From the NCBI RefSeq assembly GCF_037975245.1, contig NC_092571.1, forward strand, positions 25,498,564 to 25,562,563: 64,000 nt of DNA, read 5' to 3'. Position 1 is the first letter of the stretch. Every line of letters begins with the position of its first letter. The notes below the pieces were generated by a model. That model searched no databases. It was not told the origin of the DNA and saw only the letters and a program-made list of their open reading frames with translations. Source of the DNA: Apostichopus japonicus. Taxonomy: Eukaryota; Echinodermata; Holothuroidea; Aspidochirotida; Stichopodidae. The position numbers and the translations under genes are program-made. Shown piece after piece: positions 27,527 through 38,251 of the stretch.

Positions 27527-27890
27527 TAGGATATATATCCGGCTATAAAGCCTGACTGTGATAATAAGGTGATGGATTGGATTATCAATACACCTTAATG
27601 TCTTACGACATGAACCCCTTTGTAGTTTAGATCAGTTCTAGTACACTTTTCTAAAGGATATATCCGGTTAAAAAACCTGACTGTGATAATAAGGTGATGG
27701 ATTACCAACACACCTTAGTGTCTTACAACATGAACCCCTTTGTAGTTTAGATCAGTTCTAGTACACTTTTCTATAGGATATATCCGGTTATAAAGCCTGA
27801 CTGTGATTATAAGGTAATTGATTACCAACACACGTTAGTGTCTCACGACATGAATCCCTTTGTAGTTAAGATCAGTTCTGGATGGGTAGA
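27527..27890 (-). repeat. Triplication of LRRC47 last codons, stop and 3'UTR
   Basis: Units lie at about 27527-27650, 27651-27770 and 27771-27890; the last two are exactly 120 bp apart (TATCCGGTTA at 27661 and 27781) and the first is about 124 bp away. Each unit, on the minus strand, contains the last 15 codons of LRRC47 (RTDLNYKG-I/V-HVVRH-stop) plus adjoining 3'UTR. The real gene ends in the 27771-27890 copy. Copies differ in the coding part by one I/V change and several synonymous bases. Confidence 0.9.
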
Positions 27891-30800
27891 CGACCTTCAT
27901 GGAGCCTTCCTCGTCCACTATCCTGACCTGTCTGACCCTAAGGCTCTTGGCGGCCTGCTGACCGACAGCTCCTCTTCCTCTTCCCTCCTCGCTGTCACTG
28001 CTGTCGCTACTGTCACTGCTGTCGTCCTCGTCGTGACTAGTCACCACACCCAGCTCCATGAGCAGCATCTCTCGAATGAGTTCGTCCAGCACTGCTTTAC
28101 AAGATGCCAGGTCCTTGGAGCTGGTGACCTCGATGAAGAGACTGGTCGTACCACGGCTTATCTGAGAGAGGATTTAATGGATTAGGATTAACATTTAGGC
28201 ATGCTCTGCGAGGCTAACATCCTTAATCTGACTTTTAATGCCTTAAAGGCATTGAAGACTCGCCCAAACCGTGTGCGGCCATCTGAAAAAGTTAACTTTC
28301 TGTTGCTTGCAAGTGACGTTTTGTTCGTGTCGCTACAAAATGCAGACAGTAATGAAACGTGATACCTTGTTATCTTTAGTTGGACAGGAGATGTTCATCG
28401 CTGTATCGTTTATACACTGTGCTGTGGGTACTGACCGCAGCTGTATGTACTGACTGTACACTACTGTCTAATTACCAACGGTAGCAAGCTGTGTTTTTTC
28501 TGGGATCGATGGTGGTGTCCAACACTTCTGTTACACCTCATCGAAACTAGGTCAGATTACCGGCCAGATTACCGGCATTAGACGTTTCTTTTTGCGCGAG
28601 TCTTCACACCCTTTACAGGAGCATTCCAGATATTAAGCATTTAACAATCGACACCTTCTTTGTTTCTCAATATCTTCTGTGTTTTTGTTGCAGATGCAAA
28701 ATTACAACTTGCCCTTAATTGACATCATTAATTTCGATAAGATTCTTGATGATATCAAACCAAGATAAAATAATATCCTTCATACTTTCTGCACACCTTC
28801 CCCTACCTAACTGCCCCCCTACCTAACTGCCCCACCCCCTTCCTCCCTTCCTTATCCCATCCCCAAGTACAACCTACTGCTAAGTGAGAAGTACCTTTGT
28901 CAATTTAAAATTATTAGAACAGACGTAAAAATAGTACCTAAAAAGTAAAAACCAGGTGGGTTCGACTTTTTCATTCCTCGAGATGCACTTTGCTAGTTTA
29001 TCTGTTTATCTGTTCTCTAACAGCTATATGTAACATTTCCCTGCGATAAAATGCTTTACCTAAATGACATAATATGGAAAATGAAAACCCTGCAAAAAAA
29101 CAAAAAAAACTTCCACTTCAATGTCTTGCTTTAAAGGGGTGTTTTGAACTGTTTTCCTTTTTTCGTCGCTGCATGCGTGAGAAGGAGAGTATCCGTCTAC
29201 CCAGCAAAATTTGTTTTCTTAGTTTGGATGGTACACAACATGTTGGTCACGTCAGTATTGTGCAGTGCCCAGAAACAGACACTTTAATACAAAGGAGATA
29301 TCAAAAATATTCCAGAAAATGCTAGATACTGGTATGATTATTTAAACCAAAGAGATCCACAGCTGTCTATTAAAGGTACTGTAACTTAGATTATAGGCTG
29401 TTTGTGAGTCCCCCACATGTTAAATTATGTGATCTGTTGATGTGAATTTTCCAGGTATCAGGGCCCCTTTAATGGCTGGATGCCAGTGCATTTTGCCATT
29501 TGCCAGTAGAAGGGGAAAAAAAGGTAATTCCATTTTTGGGGGGGGGGGGGCCAGTGGACGTTGAGTGTATTTTGGCACTTTTGTATAGCTTGCATGTCAC
29601 AAGTTTCCATACTTTTAAATTGAAAATTTCAGATAAATTTGTATATAAATGCTACCACAGGTATATAGAATCATATCCTCTTTAATAGTAGCAGCAAAAC
29701 TATAACAATTTCTACTTCAGTGCTGGAAGTGTGGTCCAGTGGGGGGGGGGGGGGTTATTTAGGGGTCCTGAAATTCCTGAAATTTGATGGACTGAAAAGT
29801 ATTACAATATGATTAATTTAGGAAGGAACTTAGAAAGGAAGTTATAACACTATAATACCTTTCCTCGTTTCGCTCACAATTGATCAACTTCACCTCGTTT
29901 CCACGACGACAGGCAAACACTCATAAGATCAGTTAGTGTTTCAACTTTAACACACTTTTCTGATCCAAGAATCAAAGCAAAACTACAAATAGATGTAATT
30001 TCAGTGCCTTGGACAAGGTCGTTCCTTTTACCAGCCAGAGTATCACTTGAGAGTGCGGGCTAGGGAGACGTTTTTACTTCTAAATCTTAAGCTCCTTGAA
30101 AACAAACGGTTTCCTTTACGAATGTTATGACATTGAAGATGTCAGAAAGTTTGCCCTTGATATTAAAGATTATGGAACATGGCTGTCAAAGATTCACATG
30201 GAGACAGTTAAATGTTTTCAAACGATGAAATGTTTTAAGCAGGCTTTGCCAGGCTTGGACTGACAAGAGTATTCATTTCTAAAAAGACATGAAATCATGT
30301 ACTGAAGACAAAGTAAAACTTTTTCTTTAAAATACAAAATTTCAGGTCTGCTTGTTGGGATGTGGTTTGTATTATCAAGAAACAGTATTTGGGATAAGAA
30401 AGTTAAAAAAATGAAATTATTCATTTGTAGAAAAGTTAGGAATGTGCCTTATCTTGATCAATCTTCTTCTCGCTTATTGTTGGTTCCTAAAACACAAAAA
30501 AGACATAGGGACAGGCAACCAATCAGCAGCTAGAAGCTATCACAGGGGAATACGATAATGTATACAGGACAACACCGGATCATTTAACATACACAGGGGC
30601 ATATCATCCCAAATTGAGTACATCAAAAAAGTGTCTCTCAAATGGTTGATTTTTTTTTTTCTTGGCTAGATATCTCCTCAACTGTCACAATATTTGAAAT
30701 GCAAAATAATTAACGTGAGAATATCTCTTTACCGTTCTATTGGGAAAATATTAATGAGAGCAGTGCTACAACCTTGAGTGTGTGCGTGATAACACACTTT

Positions 30801-33800
30801 CCAAAATTGGTGGCAAAGGTTTGCCGACCATTAAGATTAATGAAATATTCAGAAGGTTTACGCGGCGGCTTAGGAAAAGTCTAACGTCGATTGATAATCG
30901 TAGTCTTTGTTTGACGGGTACGCATCAAAAGAAAAAGTCATCACCTTGGATAGATCGGCATTTGTTATTGGTGGAAATGATATCACCTGACCATCTTTGT
31001 TCATGAGGCAGGGATACTTCTGGTGGCCCCATATGAGATGCAGATACCTGTGTAAAATAAGCAGGAATTTAGCATTTATGTTACCAAAGACCAAATAGGA
31101 GAGCTTACTCCAAGCAGGAGTTAGGTAGAAATATAAACATGATTTCCATGCTTCATCCTACTGAAGTAAAAAATTTAAACAATAACACATCACCCAAAAT
31201 AAAGGAACACGGTGTTATATTAATTGCAATTAAAACAGTTCTCTAAAGGCATGTCATGTATTTTAGAAGGGCATGACTTGGCTTGATATTTTATAATTTT
31301 GTTTCTTGAATGTCAAACCAGATAATAGAACAAAAAATTCGTAAAATATATATGAAATGGCCTTTAAAAAGAGTTTTAGTGTCAAAAATTTGTAGTTATT
31401 TTAAAGCAACCATGTGTAAAGTTAGGAACAAGTAATTTACATTTAATAGCCTTTCAACTAGTAATATGAGAATTTTTTTGTCAACACTATTTCAAGAGTC
31501 AAACTTTCTAACACCAGGATATTCTCCTTTCATCACATGAATTTGCATGGCAAAATTTGTCAGACCTGTCCTTTACTGAAAGACACATAGAGTACATCCA
31601 GTGGGAATTGCAACAACATACAAATTTAGTGATGAAATGGAACCGGCAGCTTTTAGCCACGATGTTTATTTTGTCCTTCTTACTTGTGAACACCTGAGAC
31701 AATATTTCGCTTTTGAGCCTTCCTTTGTTCGTCTGCTTCCTTCATGAGGTCAGCCATCAAGAGGTCAGCTGTCACTGGTTTGGATTTCATCAAAGGCACA
31801 ATCTGGAATCAAGAGGACGTACTAATTAATATCAAAAGCTGAAACTTATTACTTTGTTGTTATTTCTTTTTTTATTATTCAAATTGGGAGTATCTAAGAC
31901 CAGGCCTGACAAGATGGTGGGGGGGGGGGTTCAGGGGTTACAGTTCTGATGCCAATAAGTGTGTCTGTGCGATCCTATGAGAACATGAATAATATATTCT
32001 CATTTTTAAAATTTACTTATAGCAAATAACAACTTAAAGACATACAAAATCTTGACCTCCTGATATTATGATATTAATCATTTTTGACCCTTGACCCTGC
32101 AGCCTAAATTACATCATCATTGTCCCAGCAAAATGTGCCAATCTTGACAAAGATCTTGAAATAAACAGACTACCTTAAGACCTTCATACATATTTTTGGT
32201 TTATTATTCGTCATATTATGAACTTCTTCTGTGCTTTGGAGGTTTAGAAGTTCAAAGCATTTTACCATGCTGTAATTGAATAGCAATCAATGTACGCTCT
32301 GAACCTGGACGAAGTGGTCCGGACAGATGCAGACGGTGACAGTGTAAGCGGGACGGGCCTGTGGGGCGTGGGGCCTCCAGTCACTCCCAACATCAACAGG
32401 GGGCACTGTCGTATCTGTCCTATCTAGTACCGCGAAGACCTGACGAGCTGCTAACTTTGACCGTAGCTCATAAAGGTACCGTTAGTTTTATCGTCGGTAC
32501 TTGGTAAACAATTTCATTTGTGTTTATTGAAGAAGAGATTTTTTGGACCATATTTATTACCAAGTTTTCTGTCAAACTAACTGTTTTAAGCACCTTAAAT
32601 TGTGTTTTTCTTAAGACACTTTTTGGTTTCCCCCAAACTGCAGAAATGAGTGGTACCTTGAATAGTCAATCAACCAGTGCATCTGTATGTTTGAGACGGC
32701 TTTTTACGCAATCATGAAATATATGAATTTCAGATATCTGTTAACACAACAGATTTACGCACACTAGTAATTCTTCTCTTTGTTACACAAGAGTTCCTAG
32801 AGGTAAAGCAGTTTTCTTGAGTGGAACTTTTATGTTGTTTTATTTTATACTATTTGATACTTAGATCCCATATCAATCTGTTTAATTGACTTGACTGTAG
32901 TCGAGATTTATTTCAAATAATGAGGTTAAATAAGTTACAACAGCGACTATTCAAAACATACTTTTTGCAAGCAGTATACAGGGACTAATTTATTTGGTAT
33001 TGTATCGCAAAATGCTATGTAAAGTGGTCAAATGGCTATACAAGTCCAAAAGGATGTATAGAAGGATTTTACACAGATACCATAGTATTTTATAACAGAC
33101 CAAATTCAGAGCTCTCAAAACTGCCAAACAAAATTTGAACACTAAAGTATTCCCTGGTATAAATGCATACAGTGTAATGTATGGGTGACCAAAACTGGAG
33201 TATCATATCATGCTCAAATCCACTATCCACTCTCACATTACCATTAACATGCTATTAATAAATTAGGGATGCACCGGATATCCGGTCCGGCCAGACTATC
33301 CGGCCGGATAGTGAGCAATTATCCGGTTCCGGTTCCGGCCGGATATTTTCAAAATCTGGCTGAATCTTTTTCAAAATCTGGCCTAAATTATTCCTTAAAA
33401 AGGTGTTGGTATTAATTTAAATCAATGTAAACTATTTCCAAAAATTAATAAAAACATTCAAAGTAAGGAAAAATTAGGTGTAACATGTTTAATTTAATTT
33501 TCTCAATAGTCTGACGAACTTATTTGATTAAAGAATGTAGATTACACCACTTCAAGTCATATTCAATCTCATAAATGGGGTCTTAATTTCACCTTCTTTA
33601 TAATAAGCGTTATACCTCACCTAAGATTTGCTCCTTGTTTCATATTTCTACTTCTTATTAATGATTTTCTTTTGTGTAATGAAAAAATCCGGTTCCGGCC
33701 GGATTTTATCCGGCCGGATTTCATGTACTATCCGGCAAAATCCGGTTCCGGCCGGATCCAAAAATTTGGATCCGGTGCATCCCTATAATAAATCCTAGGC

Positions 33801-35802
33801 AAGTGTCTCAGTTTGATAAATTGCTTTAACTGTTTTCAGTAATTCTTTCAAGGATTCAATGGAAACATCCTGTGTGTGTTAAAATGATGCAGAAAGGAAA
33901 ATGAGGTTCTCTGATTGGTCAATGAAATCAGATGTAGTTCTCACAGTTAATCTCTTCCAGTGTTGAGAAGTTTGATTGGTGGCAGCAGACAGGAAAGACA
34001 AAAGTTGGAAGTGAACCTTCCATGCCCTTACAAAGATTTTTTTTGGGGGGGGGGGAGAGGATGAATCAAGGTTCGGTTTTATTATGTTACAATATCTATC
34101 TTTCTCTGGTGGGGATCCTTCGCCGTGACTTGAACAGTTCAGTATTACTATAAGGGGTGCACAATCTGTTGTTTTTGGCAATGAAAATATTTTTTATCTG
34201 GATGTACTGTGGGTTTGGAATGCATTCACTATGCTTCGTGAACAATACGGGGAAATCACTGATACAAGCAAAATAGGGCAAGATCCTTCCGATTCTGAAT
34301 TCTGCTTTATAGAGTAACACAAATTTGGGTGAGAAATTGTGGTGATTTGTTTAGCAATTTTATATTAATAAAACATCGTCACCAAGTAACCAAGAAAATA
34401 TTTTAGACATCAAATTTTGATGGGAGATAAAGCACATAAGCTCTGGAGAGTGGGATATTGCCTCAGAAACCTGGAGACTCCTGGTCAAACCGTGAGAAGG
34501 TGCATTATGCGTCCAGGGTACGCTACTGCCTGTCTTACCTGTATTCTCTCAGGTAATCGAGCATCATAAAGTAAAGGCGACTGTATCGCCCTCATGTCAT
34601 GCGTCGCAATCGTAGCCACCGTCCGTTTGCCACACAAAGGCCCATCGTGAAGCCGTGTCTACAATAAATTTGTGAGAAACAAAATTTTTGGTAAAAAATT
34701 GTTGCAAAAGCATCAGATGACACCAATCAAAGATTACTTTGAAGAAGAAAAAAAAAATGAAATCAACTTACTCTTTAAAGGCATCATTGAATCTTGCACT
34801 CACCTGCAGCTTAATAAAGTTTTTGTACAGACGCTCCTCTTGAAGGCTGATGTTCTCCACGACACAGCAGACGATGAACGGTCTCACCTCCGCAACCGCG
34901 GCCGTTATTCTCACCTCCGTGGACGACTCCGATTCTTTGAAATGCAAAACTTCGATGACCTTGTTGATGACTTCCTCAACGTCCTCTTTCAGGACGGTTT
35001 TCTTGCCTTTCTTTTTACCCGTTTGATCCTTCTTCCCTTTACCCCCTTTGTCTTCGCTGTTCTTGTTCTTGACTCCTCTGGTCCGGATGCCTTGCAAAAT
35101 GGGTTTCAGCGCCTGGTCCTGTTTCACCAGCTTAGCCAGTCGTGAATCCTTCAGTGGGTTTTCTTTCAACAGCAGGATCTTCAACTTGCTGCACGATGCC
35201 AAGTCCACTGGTAACTCTTTCAGCTGGTTGTTGCAGAGGTCCAACTTTTTCAGAGCAGACAGCTCGGAAATTTCATGGTCCAAGACGGTGATCTCGTTCT
35301 GGGAGGCGATCACCTCACTCAGATGGGCTAAGAAATGGGTGCAAATTTGGGATAAACTCTTCAGCTTGTTGTTTGAAACGTTCAAGACTGTGAGGTTTAC
35401 CAAGTCGGACACAGACTCGGGTAGATCTGTCAGCTGGTTGTTACTGACATCGAGGGAATACAATTCGATGAGTTCTCCTAAAGTGTCGGGCAATGATTCA
35501 ACGTTGTTAGAAGATAAATCTAAAGTCCTCAATGCGCAGAGCTGACCAATAGTGCTCGGCACTGATGTTAAAATATTGCCCCTCAATACCAAGTTTTTCA
35601 ATTGGGTAAGATTTTCTAAACCTTTGGGTAGTTCTTCCAGAGATGCATCCGAAATTTCCAAGAAATTGAGAAGGTTCAGTTGAAAGATGCGGTCGTCCAA
35701 ACCGTGCTTTTTGACAATTTTACTGACATCTGACCCTCTGAGAACAAGTTCCCTCCTTTCATCCTCAAGAGCTTCTGACACCTGTACCAATTTGCCAGCC
35801 AT
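27835..35802 (-). CDS. LRRC47: LRRC47, leucine-rich repeat protein with B3/B4 tRNA-binding domain (complete, 5 coding exons)
   Basis: Coding exons on the minus strand are 35802-34804, 34658-34539, 31802-31684, 31047-30945 and 28161-27835. All introns are GT-AG with matching phase. The total is 1668 nt, or 555 aa; human LRRC47 is 583 aa. Residues about 45-235 are leucine-rich repeats (LPxxLxxLxxLxxLxLxxN pattern). Residues about 248-273 are a Lys/Gly-rich linker. The part from about 290 to 480 matches the B3/B4 domain shared with the phenylalanyl-tRNA synthetase beta chain, including YPCLMNKDGQVISFPPI. Residues about 490-505 are an Asp/Ser repeat, followed by the family C-terminus (VRQVRIVDEEGSMKVVYPS). 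The ATG has A at -3 and G at +4. An acceptor-like ag at 35840-35841 suggests a 5'UTR intron. Molecular function in this family is poorly known; the domain implies RNA or tRNA contact. Introns 2 and 4 contain transposons (33264-33785 and 28247-28612). The sequence around the stop codon is tandemly repeated downstream. Confidence 0.95.
28247..28612 (+). mobile_element. TTAA-flanked MITE, copy 2, in LRRC47 intron 4
   Basis: TTAA at 28243-28246; the right flank TTAC (28613-28616) is one base off. Inverted ends are AGGCATTGAAGACTCGCC and GCGAGTCTTCACACCCT. It has the same interior as copy 3, including CGTTTTGTTCGTGTCGCTAC, and carries a small duplication of ACCGGCCAGATT near the right end. Non-coding. 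Confidence 0.8.
32287..32481 (-). other. GC-rich open segment in LRRC47 intron 2, unidentified
   Basis: A GC-rich island about 195 bp long sits in a 2.7-kb AT-rich intron. The minus strand is open for 64 codons without an ATG, containing RSKLAARQVFAVLDRTDTTV and ending CICPDHFVQVQSVH-stop. The plus strand also has a 44-codon frame starting at an ATG (32292). Neither is required by the LRRC47 family alignment, and I do not recognise either protein. It could be an inserted exon fragment, a retroelement piece or a chance open frame. Confidence 0.25.
33264..33785. mobile_element. Non-autonomous hAT element (TAGGGATGCACCGG ends) in LRRC47 intron 2
   Basis: The 522-bp element has terminal inverted repeats TAGGGATGCACCGGAT (about 16 bp, perfect) and is flanked by the exact 8-bp duplication TAATAAAT at 33256-33263 and 33786-33793. 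The subterminal regions are packed with ATCCGG/CCGGAT repeats, including the palindrome TATCCGGCCGGATA, typical of transposase-binding arrays. The interior is AT-rich with no coding. It is a different family from the elements at 21-676 and 36710-37100. Confidence 0.9.
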
Positions 35803-36709
35803 TTTATTTCATCTAGACTTCTTCAAGATGCTGATATAACTGAAATGGGAAGACAGTTTGAAGTTAGTTATATGCAATGCATTTACCCCTTCTTGATAGC
35901 AATTCTAGAATTCAAACTAAACATTGTACGATATGTACAGTTTGCAGGGAATAATTAAGTGTTCAATTTTTTTTGTCTGTAACAGTTTTGAACCCTCTGA
36001 ATTTTGTCCCTTTGATGAATGTGTAAACCACTGTTATTCATCTTTGTGCAAGTCACTGGTTATGATTTTATCTGTTTGAACAAGTGTATTGTTAATTCAT
36101 TATTTGTAACTGTCTTTTAGCGCCGCAGAACAACTGTTCTTGATACTGGCACTATATAAATGTTTTCTGATTTGATTTGTATAGCGATTTGACTATGTTG
36201 TTTAGCAATTTGAATGGCCTCTCACACTAAAATGGAAACCATGAGGGCCTGAAATTTGAGCGCTTGCGGTCTTTTTAAAAAAAAAGATGGAAAAGAAAGC
36301 CAGAGATAGCAGCATAAATTGACTTGTACTTTGGAAACTTATAAAACAGCTGTTTTACAAGTCTATCCTATTTGTCTAATTAATGTTGTTTTCTCGGTTT
36401 CTGCTTTAAACTGCCTCTGAAGATGATCTTGTTAGGATCAAAACGTCAGGTATCCTTACACTTTTATACCCTTACAGGTCTACACAGTATTTTGCATTAG
36501 ATAAGCATTTTTAACCATTTCTTTTCTTTGATGAAATGAAAAAGAAAAGGATGGCCATGCCTGGGGAAGAATACAGTAGGTCTGTCAAAAGGAGATCCCT
36601 GGATGCAAAGATGTTCCAAAAGAAAATATATCAACAAGAACATGAAAAATATCATGAGGTTGAAACCAGTGCTCTGAACCACACAAAGACTTCTGACATA
36701 CTTGCAAAG
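35803..36709. other. LRRC47 5' flank, no further coding exon seen
   Basis: On the minus strand the LRRC47 ATG is preceded by about 37 bp of leader and then an acceptor-like ag at 35840-35841 after TCCCATTTC, suggesting a 5'UTR intron whose first exon is upstream. At 36413-36450 is a copy of the CTGAAGA...GGATC...ACGTCAGG motif also present near position 762. Otherwise only AT-rich unique sequence. Confidence 0.4.
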
Positions 36710-37100
36710 CAGTGGCGGAGCGTCCATACAGTCAGGGGGGGGGGGGGGAGCGGATGCCCCCCCTGACGGACTCAAATGGACTGCTGGCACCCTTTTCAGC
36801 TTTTTACCACTTTTTACTTATTCGCAGTTATTGACTTTTTTATTGTGCTCTCATCTACCTATTGACATTTGTCACATTTTGTTGCTGTGATTTGGCGATG
36901 ACACCTATTTATTCTTCGTTTATCTGCAAATTAGCAAGGCCAGGAAAGGGTCATTTCCGGCGATCTAGGGAGGATCTTTACTCAACAAATGTCTGTACGC
37001 TCCGCGCCAACCTGTGGAGGCGCTCTGCTTAGATAGTGTCGAAAGCGCCCCTACAGACCATTCTCTCCCCTCCTGACCAATACCTCTAGCTCCGCCACTG
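36710..37100. mobile_element. Non-autonomous hAT-like element with perfect 8-bp TSD (copy B)
   Basis: The 391-bp element has 12-bp perfect terminal inverted repeats (CAGTGGCGGAGC). It is flanked by the exact 8-bp duplication TTGCAAAG at 36702-36709 and 37101-37108. An 8-bp target duplication with CA-start ends is the hAT pattern. The interior has a G-run and a GCTCCGCGCCAACC...GGCGCTC segment shared with the element at 21-676, so both belong to one family. There is no transposase coding. It lies between the divergent LRRC47 and NOP2 genes. Confidence 0.85.
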
Positions 37101-37108
37101 TTGCAAAG

Positions 37109-38110
37109 GTTGGATCAGTTTGGGTAGATAATTCCAAACTAAGACACAACAATGTGAAATGTATAATTCTGGAAACTTTGAGATGTAGATCATAATCTGA
37201 ACTGAATGTGTTACCTCTTTACAGAGTCAGTGTAACAGCTAGGAATAACAGTTCATGTTTTATTACTTTTATGTACTGTTGTGATTCTAAAATGTCATAT
37301 TTCTCGATTAGTTGTTCCAGAAAGGCCCTTGCCCAAAACTCTGGTGTCACATTATCATTCTTTCTGTCCTGTTTGTCCAGTCAGAAGGGGTTGGCTCAAC
37401 TTCTTAAGATTAGATATTTATATACAAATGAAAAGACCTTAATAAATAATGGTAACTTGTATAGGCCCCTATAAGGAAATATCATAAACAATGTTCACTG
37501 TGAATGTGATGCAGCATTTATCAAAGGTTTCACTGGCACATCCAAACACCAATTGATAATAACTTGAATTTGTAATGATTGATAGCCTACCTCAGGCCTT
37601 AGCTTAAGCCATGATACAGCAAGTCATTCTCGTTAAGGCTGTGTAACTTTGACTAACTGTGTTAGGCCAGGGTAGGCAACTATGCCCTAACTTGGGATAG
37701 GCTAAGCCAATATTAATAATATATTATAATTAGTTATTTCTCGGAAATTATAAATTCAAATTAAACTTCCAAATTCAAGGGACGACATTCACTTGAATTA
37801 AAACACCATTTCATAATCAATTAGGTATATTACCATTCATTATCGGTCGACGATATTGTTGGCTCAGCTCGAAGTTAGTTCGTATGGCTTACGATACAGT
37901 TATAATGTCAGTCAGTGAGGTTTTGCTTTCAATACGTATTATATATTGAGTGCAAAATTGCAACATACTTACAACATACAAGTAACCATACACATGCATA
38001 CGAATATACCATTTGCGTTTAGTTTGTGTTAAACTGATGCCATCAGTCAGATACAAACACGTGTGTTTGCGCAATCACACATGTACGTGTAAATGTGTAG
38101 TGTACTGAGC
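37109..38110. other. Divergent intergenic region between LRRC47 and NOP2
   Basis: Unique AT-rich sequence with no coding exon recognised. It probably holds regulatory DNA for NOP2 and possibly for a non-coding first exon of LRRC47, but no core promoter element can be called with confidence. Confidence 0.3.
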
Positions 38111-38251
38111 ATTTCGCGAAATCCATAATAACGAGAAAGTTTAATGCAGTAGTAATAATATCAAATTTGGGCACAAGCAAAAATACTTGCTGCTCTATTG
38201 AAACGTCTCTGTCTGCATAACCTACCTGAAGTGATTTAAAAATATCACACA
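38111..38251 (+). promoter_or_regulatory. Candidate NOP2 proximal promoter and 5'UTR
   Basis: The 12-bp perfect palindrome ATTTCGCGAAAT (38111-38122) resembles an E2F site (TTTCGCGAAA core) and sits 130 bp upstream of the NOP2 ATG. No TATA box is evident. A tiny upstream ORF (ATG CAG TAG, 38144-38152) would lie in the leader if transcription starts before it. The NOP2 ATG itself has A at -3 and G at +4. The transcription start cannot be read from sequence. Confidence 0.35.

Noticed and set aside
34672-35545. Long plus-strand frames of 157 and 165 codons
   Set aside because: They are antisense shadows of the large LRRC47 first coding exon.
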